From Oribacterium sp. P6A1 (lineage in GTDB: Bacteria; Bacillota; Clostridia; Lachnospirales; Lachnospiraceae): DNA of 64,000 nt. Of the stretch, positions 32,258 through 41,482 are shown piece after piece. Under the pieces are notes generated by a model. The model saw only the letters and a list, made by a program, of their open reading frames with translations, made no database searches and was not told where the DNA came from. The stretch lies in contig NZ_JNKO01000014.1 in the NCBI RefSeq assembly GCF_000702885.1, positions 1 through 64,000 on the forward strand. The letters run 5' to 3'. A program made the position numbers and the translations under genes. Each line of letters starts with the position of its first letter. The stretch's first letter is position 1.

Positions 32258-34144
32258 ATGGAAAAAGAAGAGATTTTAAAGGTTTATCGTCATTCTCTTG
32301 CTCACATCCTTGCAAAGGCTGTTATCGAGATCTATGGCAAGGAAGTACAGTATGCCATCGGACCTGAAATCGATGACGGAGCATACTATGATTTTGCATT
32401 ACCTGAGGGCAAGACTATAACAGACAAGGATTTCAAGCAGATCGAGAACAAGATGCGTGAGATCATCAAGAGAAGAGAAGATTGGACCCGTAAGGAAGTT
32501 TCAAAGGCAGAGGCTCTTCTGATCTTTAAGGATCAGAAGTTCAAGACTGAGCTTATCAATGATCTTCCAGAGAACGAGATCATCACTATCTACTACACAG
32601 GTGAAGACTATGTTGACCTCTGCCGCGGACCTCACGTAGACAATTCACAGGAGCTTATGAGTGCAGCCTTCGAGCTTCACGCAGCTTCCATGGCTTACTG
32701 GAGAGGTGACGAGAAGAGAGACAAGCTTCAGCGTGTTTATTTCTACGCATTCCCAAACAAGGATGAGCTTAAGCAGCATATCAAGATGATCGAAGAGGCC
32801 CGTGAGCGTGACCACAAGAAGATCGGTGCACAGCTTGAACTCTTCATGTTCGATGAGACAGCTCCCGGTATGCCATACTGGCTTCCACGAGGCTGGGTAA
32901 TGTATCAGACCCTCCTTAAGTACAGCCGCGAACTTCAGAAGGCTCACGGATATACCGAGATCTCTGCTCCTCTTATCAACAACAAGAAGCTCTGGCTCAT
33001 AAGCGGACACTGGGCACATTATCTCAACAACATGTTCATCGTTCCCGGTATCGAGGGACATCTTACAGCAGATGCGGATATCTCAGGTGTTATTGAGAAT
33101 CCTAAGGACACAGCAGCAGAGGCAAAGGCAGTAAAGATCATGGCCGGTTCTGTAGTTTACAACCGTGAGAACCTTGACACTATGGCAGCAAAGCCTATGA
33201 ACTGCCCTAACGCTATGATGACCTTTAAGCGTAAGAACCGTTCTTACAAGGAACTTCCTATCCGTTACAGCGAGTACGACGTCCTTCACCGTAAGGAGAA
33301 GTCAGGTCAGATGAACGGTCTTTTCCGTGTACAGGAGTTCCGTCAGGATGATGACCATACATTCGTAATGGAATCCCAGATCAAGGATGAGATCAAGGAT
33401 ATCATCTCAATCGCAGATGAGATCTACACAACCTTCGGTGTAACATACCGTGCAGAGCTCTCAACACGTCCTGATGACTACATGGGAGATATCGAGGTAT
33501 GGAACCAGGCAGAGGCTGACCTTAAGGAGATCCTCACAGAGCAGTACGGTGAGAACGGATTCGAGATCAATGAGGGTGACGGTGCATTCTACGGTCCTAA
33601 GATCGATCTTCAGATCAAGGATGCTCTCGGAAGAGAATGGCAGTGCGGAACTATCCAGCTCGACTTCCAGCTTCCTCACAACTTCGGTCTTACCTACATC
33701 AATGATCAGGGTGAGTCTGTAATGCCTGTAGTTATCCACCGTGCTATCTACGGTTCACTTGAGCGTTTCATCGGTATCGTTATCGAGAACTTCAAGGGAA
33801 TGTTCCCGTTCTGGCTCAACCCGTATCAGGTAGCAATCGTTCCTATCCGTGAGAGCCACAATGAGTACGCAAAGAAGGTTGAAGAGGCTCTTACAGAAGC
33901 AGGCGTACGTGTTGAGGCTGATTACTCAGACAACAACATGAAGACCAAGATCAAGGGCTTCAAGAACTTCAAGGATCCTTATATCCTTGTTCTCGGAGAT
34001 AAGGAGGCAGAGGAGAATACTGTTTCCATCAATATCCGCGGAACAAACAAGCAGGTTCAGAACGTTCCTCTTGATAAGTTCGTTGAAATCTGTAAGAAGC
34101 TCAATAAGGAGCATACTCTCGAGCTTCCTGAGAATTTTGACTGA
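32258..34144 (+). CDS. thrS: Threonyl-tRNA synthetase lacking the TGS domain
   Basis: 628 residues with GGGAG 9 nt upstream. The protein begins directly with the editing domain (YRHSLAHILAKAV, then CRGPHVDN with metal-binding HxxxH and Cys), so the N-terminal TGS domain (about 60 residues) of usual ThrRS is absent. Catalytic class II motifs: GMPYWLPRGW (motif 1 region), RYSEYDVLHRKEKSGQMNGLFRVQEFRQDDDHTF (motif 2), and RAIYGSLERFIGI (motif 3). The anticodon-binding domain is residues 525-628. The codon choice (AAG, GAG, CTT, CGT) is that of highly expressed genes. Regulated by the T-box upstream. Confidence 0.95.
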   Translation: MEKEEILKVYRHSLAHILAKAVIEIYGKEVQYAIGPEIDDGAYYDFALPEGKTITDKDFKQIENKMREIIKRREDWTRKEVSKAEALLIFKDQKFKTELINDLPENEIITIYYTGEDYVDLCRGPHVDNSQELMSAAFELHAASMAYWRGDEKRDKLQRVYFYAFPNKDELKQHIKMIEEARERDHKKIGAQLELFMFDETAPGMPYWLPRGWVMYQTLLKYSRELQKAHGYTEISAPLINNKKLWLISGHWAHYLNNMFIVPGIEGHLTADADISGVIENPKDTAAEAKAVKIMAGSVVYNRENLDTMAAKPMNCPNAMMTFKRKNRSYKELPIRYSEYDVLHRKEKSGQMNGLFRVQEFRQDDDHTFVMESQIKDEIKDIISIADEIYTTFGVTYRAELSTRPDDYMGDIEVWNQAEADLKEILTEQYGENGFEINEGDGAFYGPKIDLQIKDALGREWQCGTIQLDFQLPHNFGLTYINDQGESVMPVVIHRAIYGSLERFIGIVIENFKGMFPFWLNPYQVAIVPIRESHNEYAKKVEEALTEAGVRVEADYSDNNMKTKIKGFKNFKDPYILVLGDKEAEENTVSINIRGTNKQVQNVPLDKFVEICKKLNKEHTLELPENFD

Positions 34145-34219
34145 AATTTTTCTTAAAAGAATAATCAGAATACAGTCATTCCGGTATAACCTTCCTCAAT
34201 GAACTGCTTCTGTAAAAAA

Positions 34220-34262
34220 CGCCGGTGCGGAAATCAGATTCTTCCGCACCGGTGTTTTTTTA
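34220..34262 (+). terminator. Terminator of thrS
   Basis: CGCCGGTGCGGAA / TTCCGCACCGGTG, 13 bp with one mismatch or G-T, then a seven-base T-run. Confidence 0.9.
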
Positions 34263-34341
34263 TCTACATAAAAGCATTATAAATCCGTCATTTAACCCCT
34301 TTCATACGTATGCAAATTACACCTCTTCAGAAAACTGTTGC

Positions 34342-34370
34342 TTGCAAAATAAAAAAGAGTGGTGTATATT
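34342..34370 (+). promoter_or_regulatory. Candidate promoter of topA
   Basis: TTGCAA, 17 bp, TATATT; about 70 bp of leader before the ATG at 34444. Confidence 0.45.
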
Positions 34371-34443
34371 GACCTCGATTTACGCTCTTAAAAAGCAAAT
34401 TATGACATTTATATAATTAATTTATAAAGGTGAATGCATAGAA

Positions 34444-36438
34444 ATGGCAAACAGCTTAATCATCGTTGAGTCTCCTGCAAAGGTTAAGACTATAAAAAAA
34501 TTTTTAGGTAAAACATACACTGTTGATGCGACCATGGGTCACCTCATCGACATGCCGAAGAGCTCTCTTGGTGTCGATGTTGACAATGACTATGATCCGA
34601 AATATATCACCATCCGCGGTAAGGGTGAACTTCTTTCAAAACTTAAGAAGGAAGCAAAAAAGGCCGACAAGATCTATCTCGCAACCGACCCTGATCGTGA
34701 GGGAGAGGCTATAAGCTGGCATCTCAAGAATGAACTTGATAAGGATGCTGCAAACAGAGATAAGATTTCACGTATCACATTTAATGAGATCACAAAGAAT
34801 GCGGTAAAGAACGCAATTAAGAGTCCAAGAGACATTGATATGGATCTTGTCAATGCCCAGCAGGCCCGTCGTGTCATTGACAGACTTGTAGGCTACACCA
34901 TAAGCCCTTTATTATGGAAGAAAATCCGTAAGGGTCTTTCTGCAGGACGTGTACAGTCTGTTGCTCTCCGCATGATTTGTGACAGAGAAGCTGATATAGC
35001 TGCTTTTACTCCTGAAGAGTACTGGTCCCTGGACGCAAATCTTCTGTACGGCAAAAAGAAGCTTAAAGCGGCTTTTTACGGCAAAGACAAGAAGATGCCC
35101 TTATCAAACGAAGCAGAGGTTGATGATATCATCAACCACATCGGAGAGGGAGAGTTCACAGTAACCGATGTAAAGAACTCAGAGCGTCGTAAAAAGGCTC
35201 CGCTTCCTTTCACTACAAGTACCATGCAGCAGGAAGCTGCCAAGTCCCTCGGTTTTGCCACAAGCAAGACCATGAAACTTGCACAGACTCTTTACGAAGA
35301 CGGTTACATCACCTACCTTCGTACCGACAGTACACGTATTTCGGTTGAAGCTGATGCTGCGGCAAAGATTTATATTTCTGACAAGTACGGTGAAGACTAT
35401 GTAAACGGCGGTTCCCAGGATGCAAGAAAGCCTCAGGAAAAGGAAGTCAAGATTCAGGATGCTCACGAAGCCATCCGTCCTACAGATCTTGATTTGACTC
35501 CTGAAGAAGCAAAGGCAAAACTTCAGAGAGATGAAGCCCGTTTATATACTCTTGTTTACAAAAGATTCCTGGCAAGCCGTATGACAGCAGCGGTTTATGA
35601 CACAGAATCAATCAGACTTGATTCAAAGGGATATACATTTACACTCAGCGGCTCAAAGCTCCGTTTCGACGGTTTCCTTTCAGTCTACATGTCTGAAGAG
35701 GATAAGGAAGACAAGGATATATCTCTCCCTGATATCAAAGTGGATGAGAAGCTTAAGCTTACTAACTTTGATAAGGAACAGCATTTCACCCAGCCACCTG
35801 CCCACTACACAGAAGCATCTCTGGTAAAGGCACTGGAGGAAGACGGAATCGGAAGACCTTCAACCTACGCGCCCACCATCGGAACTCTTCTTGCGAGAAG
35901 ATATATCACCAAGGAGAAACGAAACATTTTCGTCACCGAGCTTGGTCAGGCAGTTGATGATATGATGCAGAAAAATTTCCCGACCATCGTGGATACAGCA
36001 TTTACCGCAAACATGGAGTCACTTCTTGATACTGTTGCAAACGGAGACATTAACTGGAAAACCATAGTCGAGAATTTCTACCCTGATCTTTCAGAGGCAG
36101 TTGAAAAGGCTCAGCTTGAAGTTGAAAAGATAACCATAAGAGATGAAGAGACAGATATCGAGTGTGACAAGTGCGGACGCAAAATGGTTATTAAGTACGG
36201 ACCTCACGGTAAGTTCCTTGCCTGTCCGGGCTTCCCTGACTGCAGAAACACCAAGCCTTATGTGGAGTATGCCGGTTTTGTATGTCCTGACTGCGGAGCT
36301 GAATGCGTAAAGCGTCGTTCAAAGAAGGGCCGTATCTTCTACAGCTGTTCCAGATATCCTGATTGTAATTACATGACATGGAATAAGCCGAAGGAGCCTG
36401 TAACCGGAGAGAAGAAAGACGGAGAAATCATGGCATAA
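34444..36438 (+). CDS. topA: DNA topoisomerase I
   Basis: 664 residues. The Toprim domain has LIIVESPAKVKTIKKFLG at the start and ATDPDREGEAISWHL (acidic DxDxE) near residue 80. The active-site Tyr is in YITYLRTDSTRIS near residue 296. Domains II-IV follow, then two C-terminal zinc ribbons: CDKCGRKMVIKYGPHGKFLACPGFPDC (about 576-602) and CPDCGAECVKRRSKKGRIFYSCSRYPDC (about 617-644). It relaxes negative supercoils. Only two zinc ribbons rather than three or more makes it slightly short. The usual dprA-topA neighbours are separated here by thrS. Confidence 0.95.
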   Translation: MANSLIIVESPAKVKTIKKFLGKTYTVDATMGHLIDMPKSSLGVDVDNDYDPKYITIRGKGELLSKLKKEAKKADKIYLATDPDREGEAISWHLKNELDKDAANRDKISRITFNEITKNAVKNAIKSPRDIDMDLVNAQQARRVIDRLVGYTISPLLWKKIRKGLSAGRVQSVALRMICDREADIAAFTPEEYWSLDANLLYGKKKLKAAFYGKDKKMPLSNEAEVDDIINHIGEGEFTVTDVKNSERRKKAPLPFTTSTMQQEAAKSLGFATSKTMKLAQTLYEDGYITYLRTDSTRISVEADAAAKIYISDKYGEDYVNGGSQDARKPQEKEVKIQDAHEAIRPTDLDLTPEEAKAKLQRDEARLYTLVYKRFLASRMTAAVYDTESIRLDSKGYTFTLSGSKLRFDGFLSVYMSEEDKEDKDISLPDIKVDEKLKLTNFDKEQHFTQPPAHYTEASLVKALEEDGIGRPSTYAPTIGTLLARRYITKEKRNIFVTELGQAVDDMMQKNFPTIVDTAFTANMESLLDTVANGDINWKTIVENFYPDLSEAVEKAQLEVEKITIRDEETDIECDKCGRKMVIKYGPHGKFLACPGFPDCRNTKPYVEYAGFVCPDCGAECVKRRSKKGRIFYSCSRYPDCNYMTWNKPKEPVTGEKKDGEIMA

Positions 36439-36523
36439 CTTGCGCCACATGATCTGTGGCACACAGATTATGTCCAGCTTCATGTCATATAGGCCGGTTA
36501 ATAATTCTTTCATCTAAAAGTGA

Positions 36524-36553
36524 TTGACAGCCTGAAAAAAACTATGTTATATT
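36524..36553 (+). promoter_or_regulatory. Promoter of the rpsB leader
   Basis: TTGACA (36524-36529), 18 bp, TATATT (36548-36553). Transcription should begin near 36560. Confidence 0.75.
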
Positions 36554-36556
36554 ACA

Positions 36557-36706
36557 AGTCGCGTCCAAAGAGGGCGCGGCTTTTGTGTTTGCAAAAGCGT
36601 AACTTAAAAAAGCACATCTGACCGAAAACCGGAATGGTACCTTATTAAGGCGACGCCGGTGAGCACACACGATCGGATGGAAGATTTTAACCAGGAGGTA
36701 TTTGAA
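36557..36706 (+). promoter_or_regulatory. Structured rpsB (S2) mRNA leader
   Basis: The transcript starts with a 9-bp hairpin GTCGCGTCC / GGGCGCGGC closing AAAGA, followed by TTTT, an attenuator-like form right at the 5' end. Further on are GACCGAAAACCGGAATGGTACC and GGCGACGCCGGTG, which can form short stems, before AGGAGG and the ATG. Position and GC-rich stems fit an autoregulatory leader bound by S2, known in other bacteria; binding is not shown here. Confidence 0.5.
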
Positions 36707-37450
36707 ATGAGTGCAATTGGAATGAAGCAGCTCCTTGAGGCTGGCGTACATTTTGGTCATCAGACAAGAAGATGGAACCCTAAGATGGCTCCATACATCT
36801 ACACAGAGCGTAACGGTATCCACATCATCGATCTTCAGCAGACAGTAAAGATGGTTGACGATGCTTACAATGCTATGGTTAAGCTTGTACAGGACGGTGG
36901 AACTGTTCTTTTCGTTGGTACAAAGAAGCAGGCTCAGGACGCTGTTAAGTCTGAGGCTCTTCGTTGCGGTGAGTTCTATGTAAACGAGAGATGGCTCGGC
37001 GGTATGCTTACAAACTTCAAGACAATCCAGACACGTATCGATCGTCTTAAGGAAATCGAGAAGATGGCTGAGGACGGAACTTTTGAAGTTCTTCCTAAGA
37101 AGGAAGTTGCTCTTATCAAGAAGGAGTGGGACAAGCTCGAGGCTAACATCGGTGGTATCAAGGATATGAAGGTTATTCCTGATGCAATCTTCGTAGTTGA
37201 TCCTAAGAAGGAGAAGATCTGCGTTAAGGAAGCTCGCGCACTTGGAATCACACTTTTCGGTATCGCTGATACAAACGCTGATCCTGAGGAGCTTGATTAT
37301 GTTATCCCTGGTAACGATGACGCTATCCGTGCTATCAAGCTTATCGTAGGCAAGATGGCTGACGCTGTTATCGAGGCTAAGCAGGGCGAGATGACTGAGG
37401 AAGAGGCAGCAGCTGCTACAGCTGGTGAGGACTTCGCTACAGAGGCTTAA
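36707..37450 (+). CDS. rpsB: 30S ribosomal protein S2
   Basis: 247 residues; the start is the ATG behind AGGAGG (7 nt), not the upstream in-frame GTG at 36659. It reads [26 protein letters not shown], the S2 signature, and has the conserved [25 protein letters not shown] and [30 protein letters not shown] blocks. Strong bias toward GCT, AAG and CTT codons fits very high expression. tsf follows with a terminator-like hairpin between. Confidence 0.97.
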   Translation: MSAIGMKQLLEAGVHFGHQTRRWNPKMAPYIYTERNGIHIIDLQQTVKMVDDAYNAMVKLVQDGGTVLFVGTKKQAQDAVKSEALRCGEFYVNERWLGGMLTNFKTIQTRIDRLKEIEKMAEDGTFEVLPKKEVALIKKEWDKLEANIGGIKDMKVIPDAIFVVDPKKEKICVKEARALGITLFGIADTNADPEELDYVIPGNDDAIRAIKLIVGKMADAVIEAKQGEMTEEEAAAATAGEDFATEA

Positions 37451-37464
37451 TAAAGTAAACGTAA

Positions 37465-37510
37465 AACCAGCATTAGACAATTACATAAATTGCTCAATGC
37501 TGGTTTTTTT
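37465..37510 (+). terminator. Attenuating hairpin between rpsB and tsf
   Basis: AACCAGCATT / AATGCTGGTT, 10-bp perfect stem with a 21-nt loop that can itself form AATTACATAAATT, followed by TTTTTTT. It would lower tsf relative to rpsB; no separate tsf promoter is obvious in the 35 bp left. Confidence 0.8.
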
Positions 37511-37545
37511 CAGATAAAGAAACATATATCTAGGAGGATATAAAA

Positions 37546-38490
37546 ATGGCAATTACAGCAGCTCAGGTTAAAGAATTACGTGATATGACTGGTGCAGGTA
37601 TGATGGCTTGTAAGAAGGCTCTTGCTGCAACAGACGGAGATATGGATAAGGCAGTAGAGTTCCTCAGAGAGCAGGGTCTTGCAGGTGCTGAGAAGAAGGC
37701 CGGCAGAATCGCAGCTGAGGGTGTATCTTTCACAAAGCTTGCTGATGATATGCATACAGGTGTTGTTGTTGAGGTTAATGCCGAGACTGACTTCGTTGCA
37801 AAGAACGAGAAGTTCCAGACATACGTTTCAGAGGTAGCAGCTCAGGCTCTTAAGTCAGAGGCAGCTGATATCGACGCTTTCCTTGCTGAGAAGTGGGATC
37901 TTGACAACACAAGAACTGTTGCTGAGCAGCTTTCAGAGGAGATTTCAATCATCGGTGAGAACATGCACATCCGTCGTTTCCAGAAGCTTACAGAGAACGA
38001 TGGTTTCGTACAGGATTACGTACACGGCGGCGGACGTATCGGTGTTCTTCTTCAGGTTAAGTCAAACGTTGTAAACGAGGCTGTTACAGAGATGGCAAAG
38101 AACATCGCTATGCAGGTAGCTGCTCTTAAGCCAAAGTACACATCACGTAAGGAAGTTGACCAGGCTTATCTTGCAAGCGAGACTGAGATCCTTACAGCTG
38201 CAGCTAAGAACGAGAAGCCAAACGCTCCTGAGAAGGTTATCGCAGGTATGGTTCAGGGTCGTATCAACAAGGAGCTCAAGGAGATCTGTCTTCTTGATCA
38301 GACATACGTTAAGGCTGAGGACGGAAAGCAGACTGTTCAGCAGTATGTTGATTCTGTTGCAAAGGCTCAGAACGCTGCTATCGAGGTTGTTACATTTGTA
38401 CGTTTTGAGACAGGTGAAGGCCTTGAGAAGAAGAACGAGGATTTCGCTGCAGAGGTTGCTGCACAGCAGGCTGCTGCTAAGAAGGCTTAA
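37546..38490 (+). CDS. tsf: Elongation factor Ts
   Basis: 314 residues behind AGGAGG. The N-terminal UBA-like part ITAAQVKELRDMTGAGMMACKKAL and the TDFVAKNEKF motif (residues 80-90) that drives nucleotide exchange on EF-Tu are both clear. The C-terminal coiled part (GLEKKNEDFAAEVAAQQAAAKKA) is Ala/Lys-rich. Highly biased codons as in rpsB. In most Firmicutes pyrH follows at once; here it is 13.8 kb downstream. Confidence 0.97.
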   Translation: MAITAAQVKELRDMTGAGMMACKKALAATDGDMDKAVEFLREQGLAGAEKKAGRIAAEGVSFTKLADDMHTGVVVEVNAETDFVAKNEKFQTYVSEVAAQALKSEAADIDAFLAEKWDLDNTRTVAEQLSEEISIIGENMHIRRFQKLTENDGFVQDYVHGGGRIGVLLQVKSNVVNEAVTEMAKNIAMQVAALKPKYTSRKEVDQAYLASETEILTAAAKNEKPNAPEKVIAGMVQGRINKELKEICLLDQTYVKAEDGKQTVQQYVDSVAKAQNAAIEVVTFVRFETGEGLEKKNEDFAAEVAAQQAAAKKA

Positions 38491-38515
38491 TTCTTTCTTA
38501 AATTATGATTATCCA

Positions 38516-38548
38516 AAGCTTCGGAGGAAACTCCGGAGCTTTTTTTTA
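38516..38548 (+). terminator. Terminator of tsf
   Basis: AAGCTTCGGAG / CTCCGGAGCTT with GAAA loop and an eight-base T-run. Confidence 0.92.
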
Positions 38549-38684
38549 TTTCATTGCTCCCTGTTTTGATTCCTCCGATGATATCCGCCATTTGAGATCC
38601 CATGGTATTCACTTATATTCCATAGTTTTTTATCCTATGATTTTATGATACAATTATCTTTATTAAAAAATATGAGGTATCCCC

Positions 38685-39098
38685 ATGATTTTTGATTTTT
38701 TGAAAAAATATTCGGAGCAATTTGATGGGGCATCACATAAAGACGTCAAAGATGACGTCCCTTCATCACAGCCTTCAAAGACTGAAAAAAATCATATACA
38801 GAGATCTTCTCGAAAAGATGCTGACAGGATGACACGTCGGCATCTGGTTTTTCGCGGTTCGGTACAGGGCGTAGGCTTCAGATATACCGCCCATCATCTG
38901 GCGGAATCCCTCGGGCTTACAGGTTGGGTACAAAACGAATACGACGGTTCAGTGAGCTGTGAAGTTCAGGGGCCTTCCTATGTTATCGAAGAGTTTTTAA
39001 GAAGACTCAATGATCAGCGATGGATACGTATCATGGATATGGATTCAGAGACTATGGATGTGATTTCCGATGAAAAAAGTTTTAGAATCACCTATTGA
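38685..39098 (+). CDS. acyP: Acylphosphatase with N-terminal extension
   Basis: 137 residues. The acylphosphatase domain occupies residues 52-137: VFRGSVQGVGFRYTAHHLAESLGLTGWVQNEYDGSVSCEVQG, with the catalytic Arg (GFRY) and Asn (VQNEYDG). It splits acyl phosphates. The first 50 residues (FDFLKKYSEQFDG, then Ser/Lys/Asp-rich) are not part of the usual 90-residue enzyme; an internal ATG at 38829 (codon 49, in DRMTRRH) would give the standard length but lacks a ribosome site, while the long start has TGAGGT upstream at suitable spacing. Confidence 0.85.
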   Translation: MIFDFLKKYSEQFDGASHKDVKDDVPSSQPSKTEKNHIQRSSRKDADRMTRRHLVFRGSVQGVGFRYTAHHLAESLGLTGWVQNEYDGSVSCEVQGPSYVIEEFLRRLNDQRWIRIMDMDSETMDVISDEKSFRITY

Positions 39099-39167
39099 TA
39101 AGACATTGTGCTTCCAGGGAAGTAACACTTATATATCTTATGTGATTCCGTTTAATGAAAGGTTTAA

Positions 39168-39944
39168 ATGAAACATAATTATAAAATGATACTAAGCTAT
39201 GATGGCTCCCGCTATTACGGCTGGGAACATCAGCCCAATACTGAACTGACCATACAGGGGAAGCTCGAGCAGGTTCTGACCCGAATGGTTTACGGTGAAA
39301 ACTATAAGGCTCAGGATTTTTCTTCATTTCCCATTACGGTTATAGGCGCCGGCCGCACCGATGCAGGTGTCCACGCAAGAGCCATGACCGCCAACGTCAT
39401 CCTTGATACCGAAAAAACAGAGGATGAGATCAGGGCATATATGAATAAGTATCTGCCGGATGATATAAGCATTAACGAGCTGAAACTATGCGGTGACAAG
39501 TTCCACAGCCGTTTCAAGGCAAGCGGCAAAACATACAGATACAGCTGCTGGTACAGTGACCAGAAACCTGTATTTGAGAGAAAGTACGTTACTGTTCTGG
39601 ATCGTCATCCGGATATAGAGGAAATGAGAAAAGCCGCCAGGTACATCGTCGGAGAACATGATTTCAAGTGCTTCTGCGGCAATTCTCATATAAAGAAATC
39701 CACTGTTCGAAACATCGATAATATTGAGATAACAGAGAATGGTCCATATATAAGATTCTACTATCATGGAACGGGTTTTCTGCAGAATCAGGTCCGTATC
39801 ATGACCGGAACTCTCCTTGAAGTCGGCTTCGGGAAGCGCACTCCGGAATCACTGAAGGAAACCATAGAAAGCAGAAACCGTCAGAATGCCGGATATACGG
39901 CGGAACCTCAGGGACTATGTCTCATGAAGGTGGATTACGACTGA
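39168..39944 (+). CDS. truA: tRNA pseudouridine(38-40) synthase
   Basis: 258 residues. LSYDGSRYYGWEHQPN at the start, the catalytic Asp65 in GAGRTDAGVHARA, FHSRFKASGKTYRY, and the C-terminal YHGTGFLQNQVRIMTGTLLEVGFGK all match TruA, which isomerises U38-U40 in tRNA anticodon arms. AAAGG lies 8 nt upstream. Stands between acylphosphatase and a cell-wall enzyme. Confidence 0.95.
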   Translation: MKHNYKMILSYDGSRYYGWEHQPNTELTIQGKLEQVLTRMVYGENYKAQDFSSFPITVIGAGRTDAGVHARAMTANVILDTEKTEDEIRAYMNKYLPDDISINELKLCGDKFHSRFKASGKTYRYSCWYSDQKPVFERKYVTVLDRHPDIEEMRKAARYIVGEHDFKCFCGNSHIKKSTVRNIDNIEITENGPYIRFYYHGTGFLQNQVRIMTGTLLEVGFGKRTPESLKETIESRNRQNAGYTAEPQGLCLMKVDYD

Positions 39945-40018
39945 CAGGCTTCAGCCGTATGAAGATATGACATTAATACAAAACTGATACTAAATACTTT
40001 GCCAGAGGGGATGTAATT

Positions 40019-41386
40019 ATGAGAAGCAAAGGTATAGCTATACTATTGGGACTTACCATCGGAGTCACAGCGGGCTATCTTGCCAGCACAACATTTATGA
40101 GAGGCAAGATGATGCCCGGAACCATAATAAACGGAGCAGATTTTTCCATGGTTCCGAGAACCGAATTAAATCAAAGACTGTCTGACATGGAGAGAGACTC
40201 TTATGCGATCACAGTCAGAGATATACATGGAAATGAGAGTGTCATAAGCGGTTCAGACATTGATCTTAAAGCAGATTTTGCCGTTTCGGACATACGTGTG
40301 CAGAATCCTTTTATCTATCCTTACTATATGCTGAATCCGGGAAACTATTTCATAGTTCCCGAATCGGTTTCCTATGACGAGGAAAAGCTTCAGAGCATCA
40401 TTGACAGCACCATATTGCCGGCTGCAGGTTCCACAGTTAAGCCTTCAGATGCTTTCCTTACAGCCTATGTACCGGGAGCCGGCTATACCATAGCAGAAGA
40501 GGTGGACGGAGATACTCCGGATTCAGCCACTGTGAGTCAGCTTATTAAGGATGCCATCTATGACAGATCTGTTTTTCTGGATCTTGCATCAAACGATTGT
40601 TACCTGAAGGCTTCAATCCGTTCAGACAATGATTCTCTGAACAAAGAAGCTTCAACCCTTAACGATGCTCTTCAGGCTTCCATAACCTATGACTTCGGAA
40701 ACCAAAAGATAACATTGAACTCCGATACATACTTCCCATGGCTCATTACTGCAGAAGACGGAACTGTGTCTCTGGACGAGAAGATGGTCAATGATTATGT
40801 GACCGGGCTGAAGGCAGCTACCGATACCGCATATACTTCAAGAGGTTTCACTACCGTTTCTGGACGATCTATCAATGTTAAGGGTCCTTACGGCTACAAT
40901 ATTTCAAAGAAGAAGGAAGCCGAACAGCTCACAGAGGATATCCTTTCCGGACAGAAGGTAGAGCGTGAGCCGGTTTATACTACAACAGGTCATTCACGTT
41001 CAGGTCAGGAATACGGTGACAACTATATCGAAGTTGATATGACCAACCAGACTGTTTATTTCATTCAGGATGGACAGGTGATTTTCACCTCTGACTGCGT
41101 AACCGGTAATACGAGTCTCGGAAGAGGTACACCTACAGGTATTTTCAGTATCATGTACAAAGCAAAAAATGTTGTACTTCGCGGAGCGAACTATGCCTCA
41201 CCGGTTACCTACTGGATGCCTTTCTACAACGGCTGCGGTTTCCACGACGCTTCCTGGAGAGGTTCCTTCGGCGGAACCATCTACAGATACAGCGGTTCCC
41301 ACGGCTGTGTAAATATGCCCATCCCTAAGGCAAAAGAGCTCTACAGTCTCGTTGAAGCAGGCCTTCCTGTAATTATTTATTATTAA
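40019..41386 (+). CDS. L,D-transpeptidase (YkuD) with peptidoglycan-binding domain
   Basis: 455 residues behind AGAGGGG. A signal anchor (residues 5-25) leads to a region like the PG_binding_4 (VanW-associated) domain (PGTIINGADFSMVPRTELNQRL; DAFLTAYVPGAGYTIAEEVDGD; residues 30-310). The YkuD domain is residues 335-455 (YIEVDMTNQTVYFIQDG, TPTGIFSIMYK, MPFYNGCGFHDASWR) with the catalytic Cys430 in GSHGCVNMP. It makes 3-3 cross-links in, or anchors proteins to, the cell wall. The next gene encodes a second transpeptidase 96 nt on. Confidence 0.92.
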   Translation: MRSKGIAILLGLTIGVTAGYLASTTFMRGKMMPGTIINGADFSMVPRTELNQRLSDMERDSYAITVRDIHGNESVISGSDIDLKADFAVSDIRVQNPFIYPYYMLNPGNYFIVPESVSYDEEKLQSIIDSTILPAAGSTVKPSDAFLTAYVPGAGYTIAEEVDGDTPDSATVSQLIKDAIYDRSVFLDLASNDCYLKASIRSDNDSLNKEASTLNDALQASITYDFGNQKITLNSDTYFPWLITAEDGTVSLDEKMVNDYVTGLKAATDTAYTSRGFTTVSGRSINVKGPYGYNISKKKEAEQLTEDILSGQKVEREPVYTTTGHSRSGQEYGDNYIEVDMTNQTVYFIQDGQVIFTSDCVTGNTSLGRGTPTGIFSIMYKAKNVVLRGANYASPVTYWMPFYNGCGFHDASWRGSFGGTIYRYSGSHGCVNMPIPKAKELYSLVEAGLPVIIYY

Positions 41387-41400
41387 ATCGTCTTACCAAA

Positions 41401-41441
41401 ATATGACGATATTCGGTCATATAAATAATCCGTCCGAATAT
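41401..41441 (+). promoter_or_regulatory. Overlapping inverted repeats before the second L,D-transpeptidase gene
   Basis: ATATGAC (41401-41407) pairs with GTCATAT (41416-41422), and ATATTCGG (41409-41416) pairs with CCGAATAT (41434-41441). The two stems share bases and cannot form together. They may be regulator sites or alternative RNA folds. Confidence 0.4.
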
Positions 41442-41482
41442 ATGTTAAGATATAAGTGAATCTGTAATTTGAAAGGATCACT

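Noticed and set aside
36542-37480. A 312-residue minus-strand frame over rpsB
   Set aside because: Antisense of a highly biased ribosomal protein gene; strong codon bias removes stop codons on the other strand.
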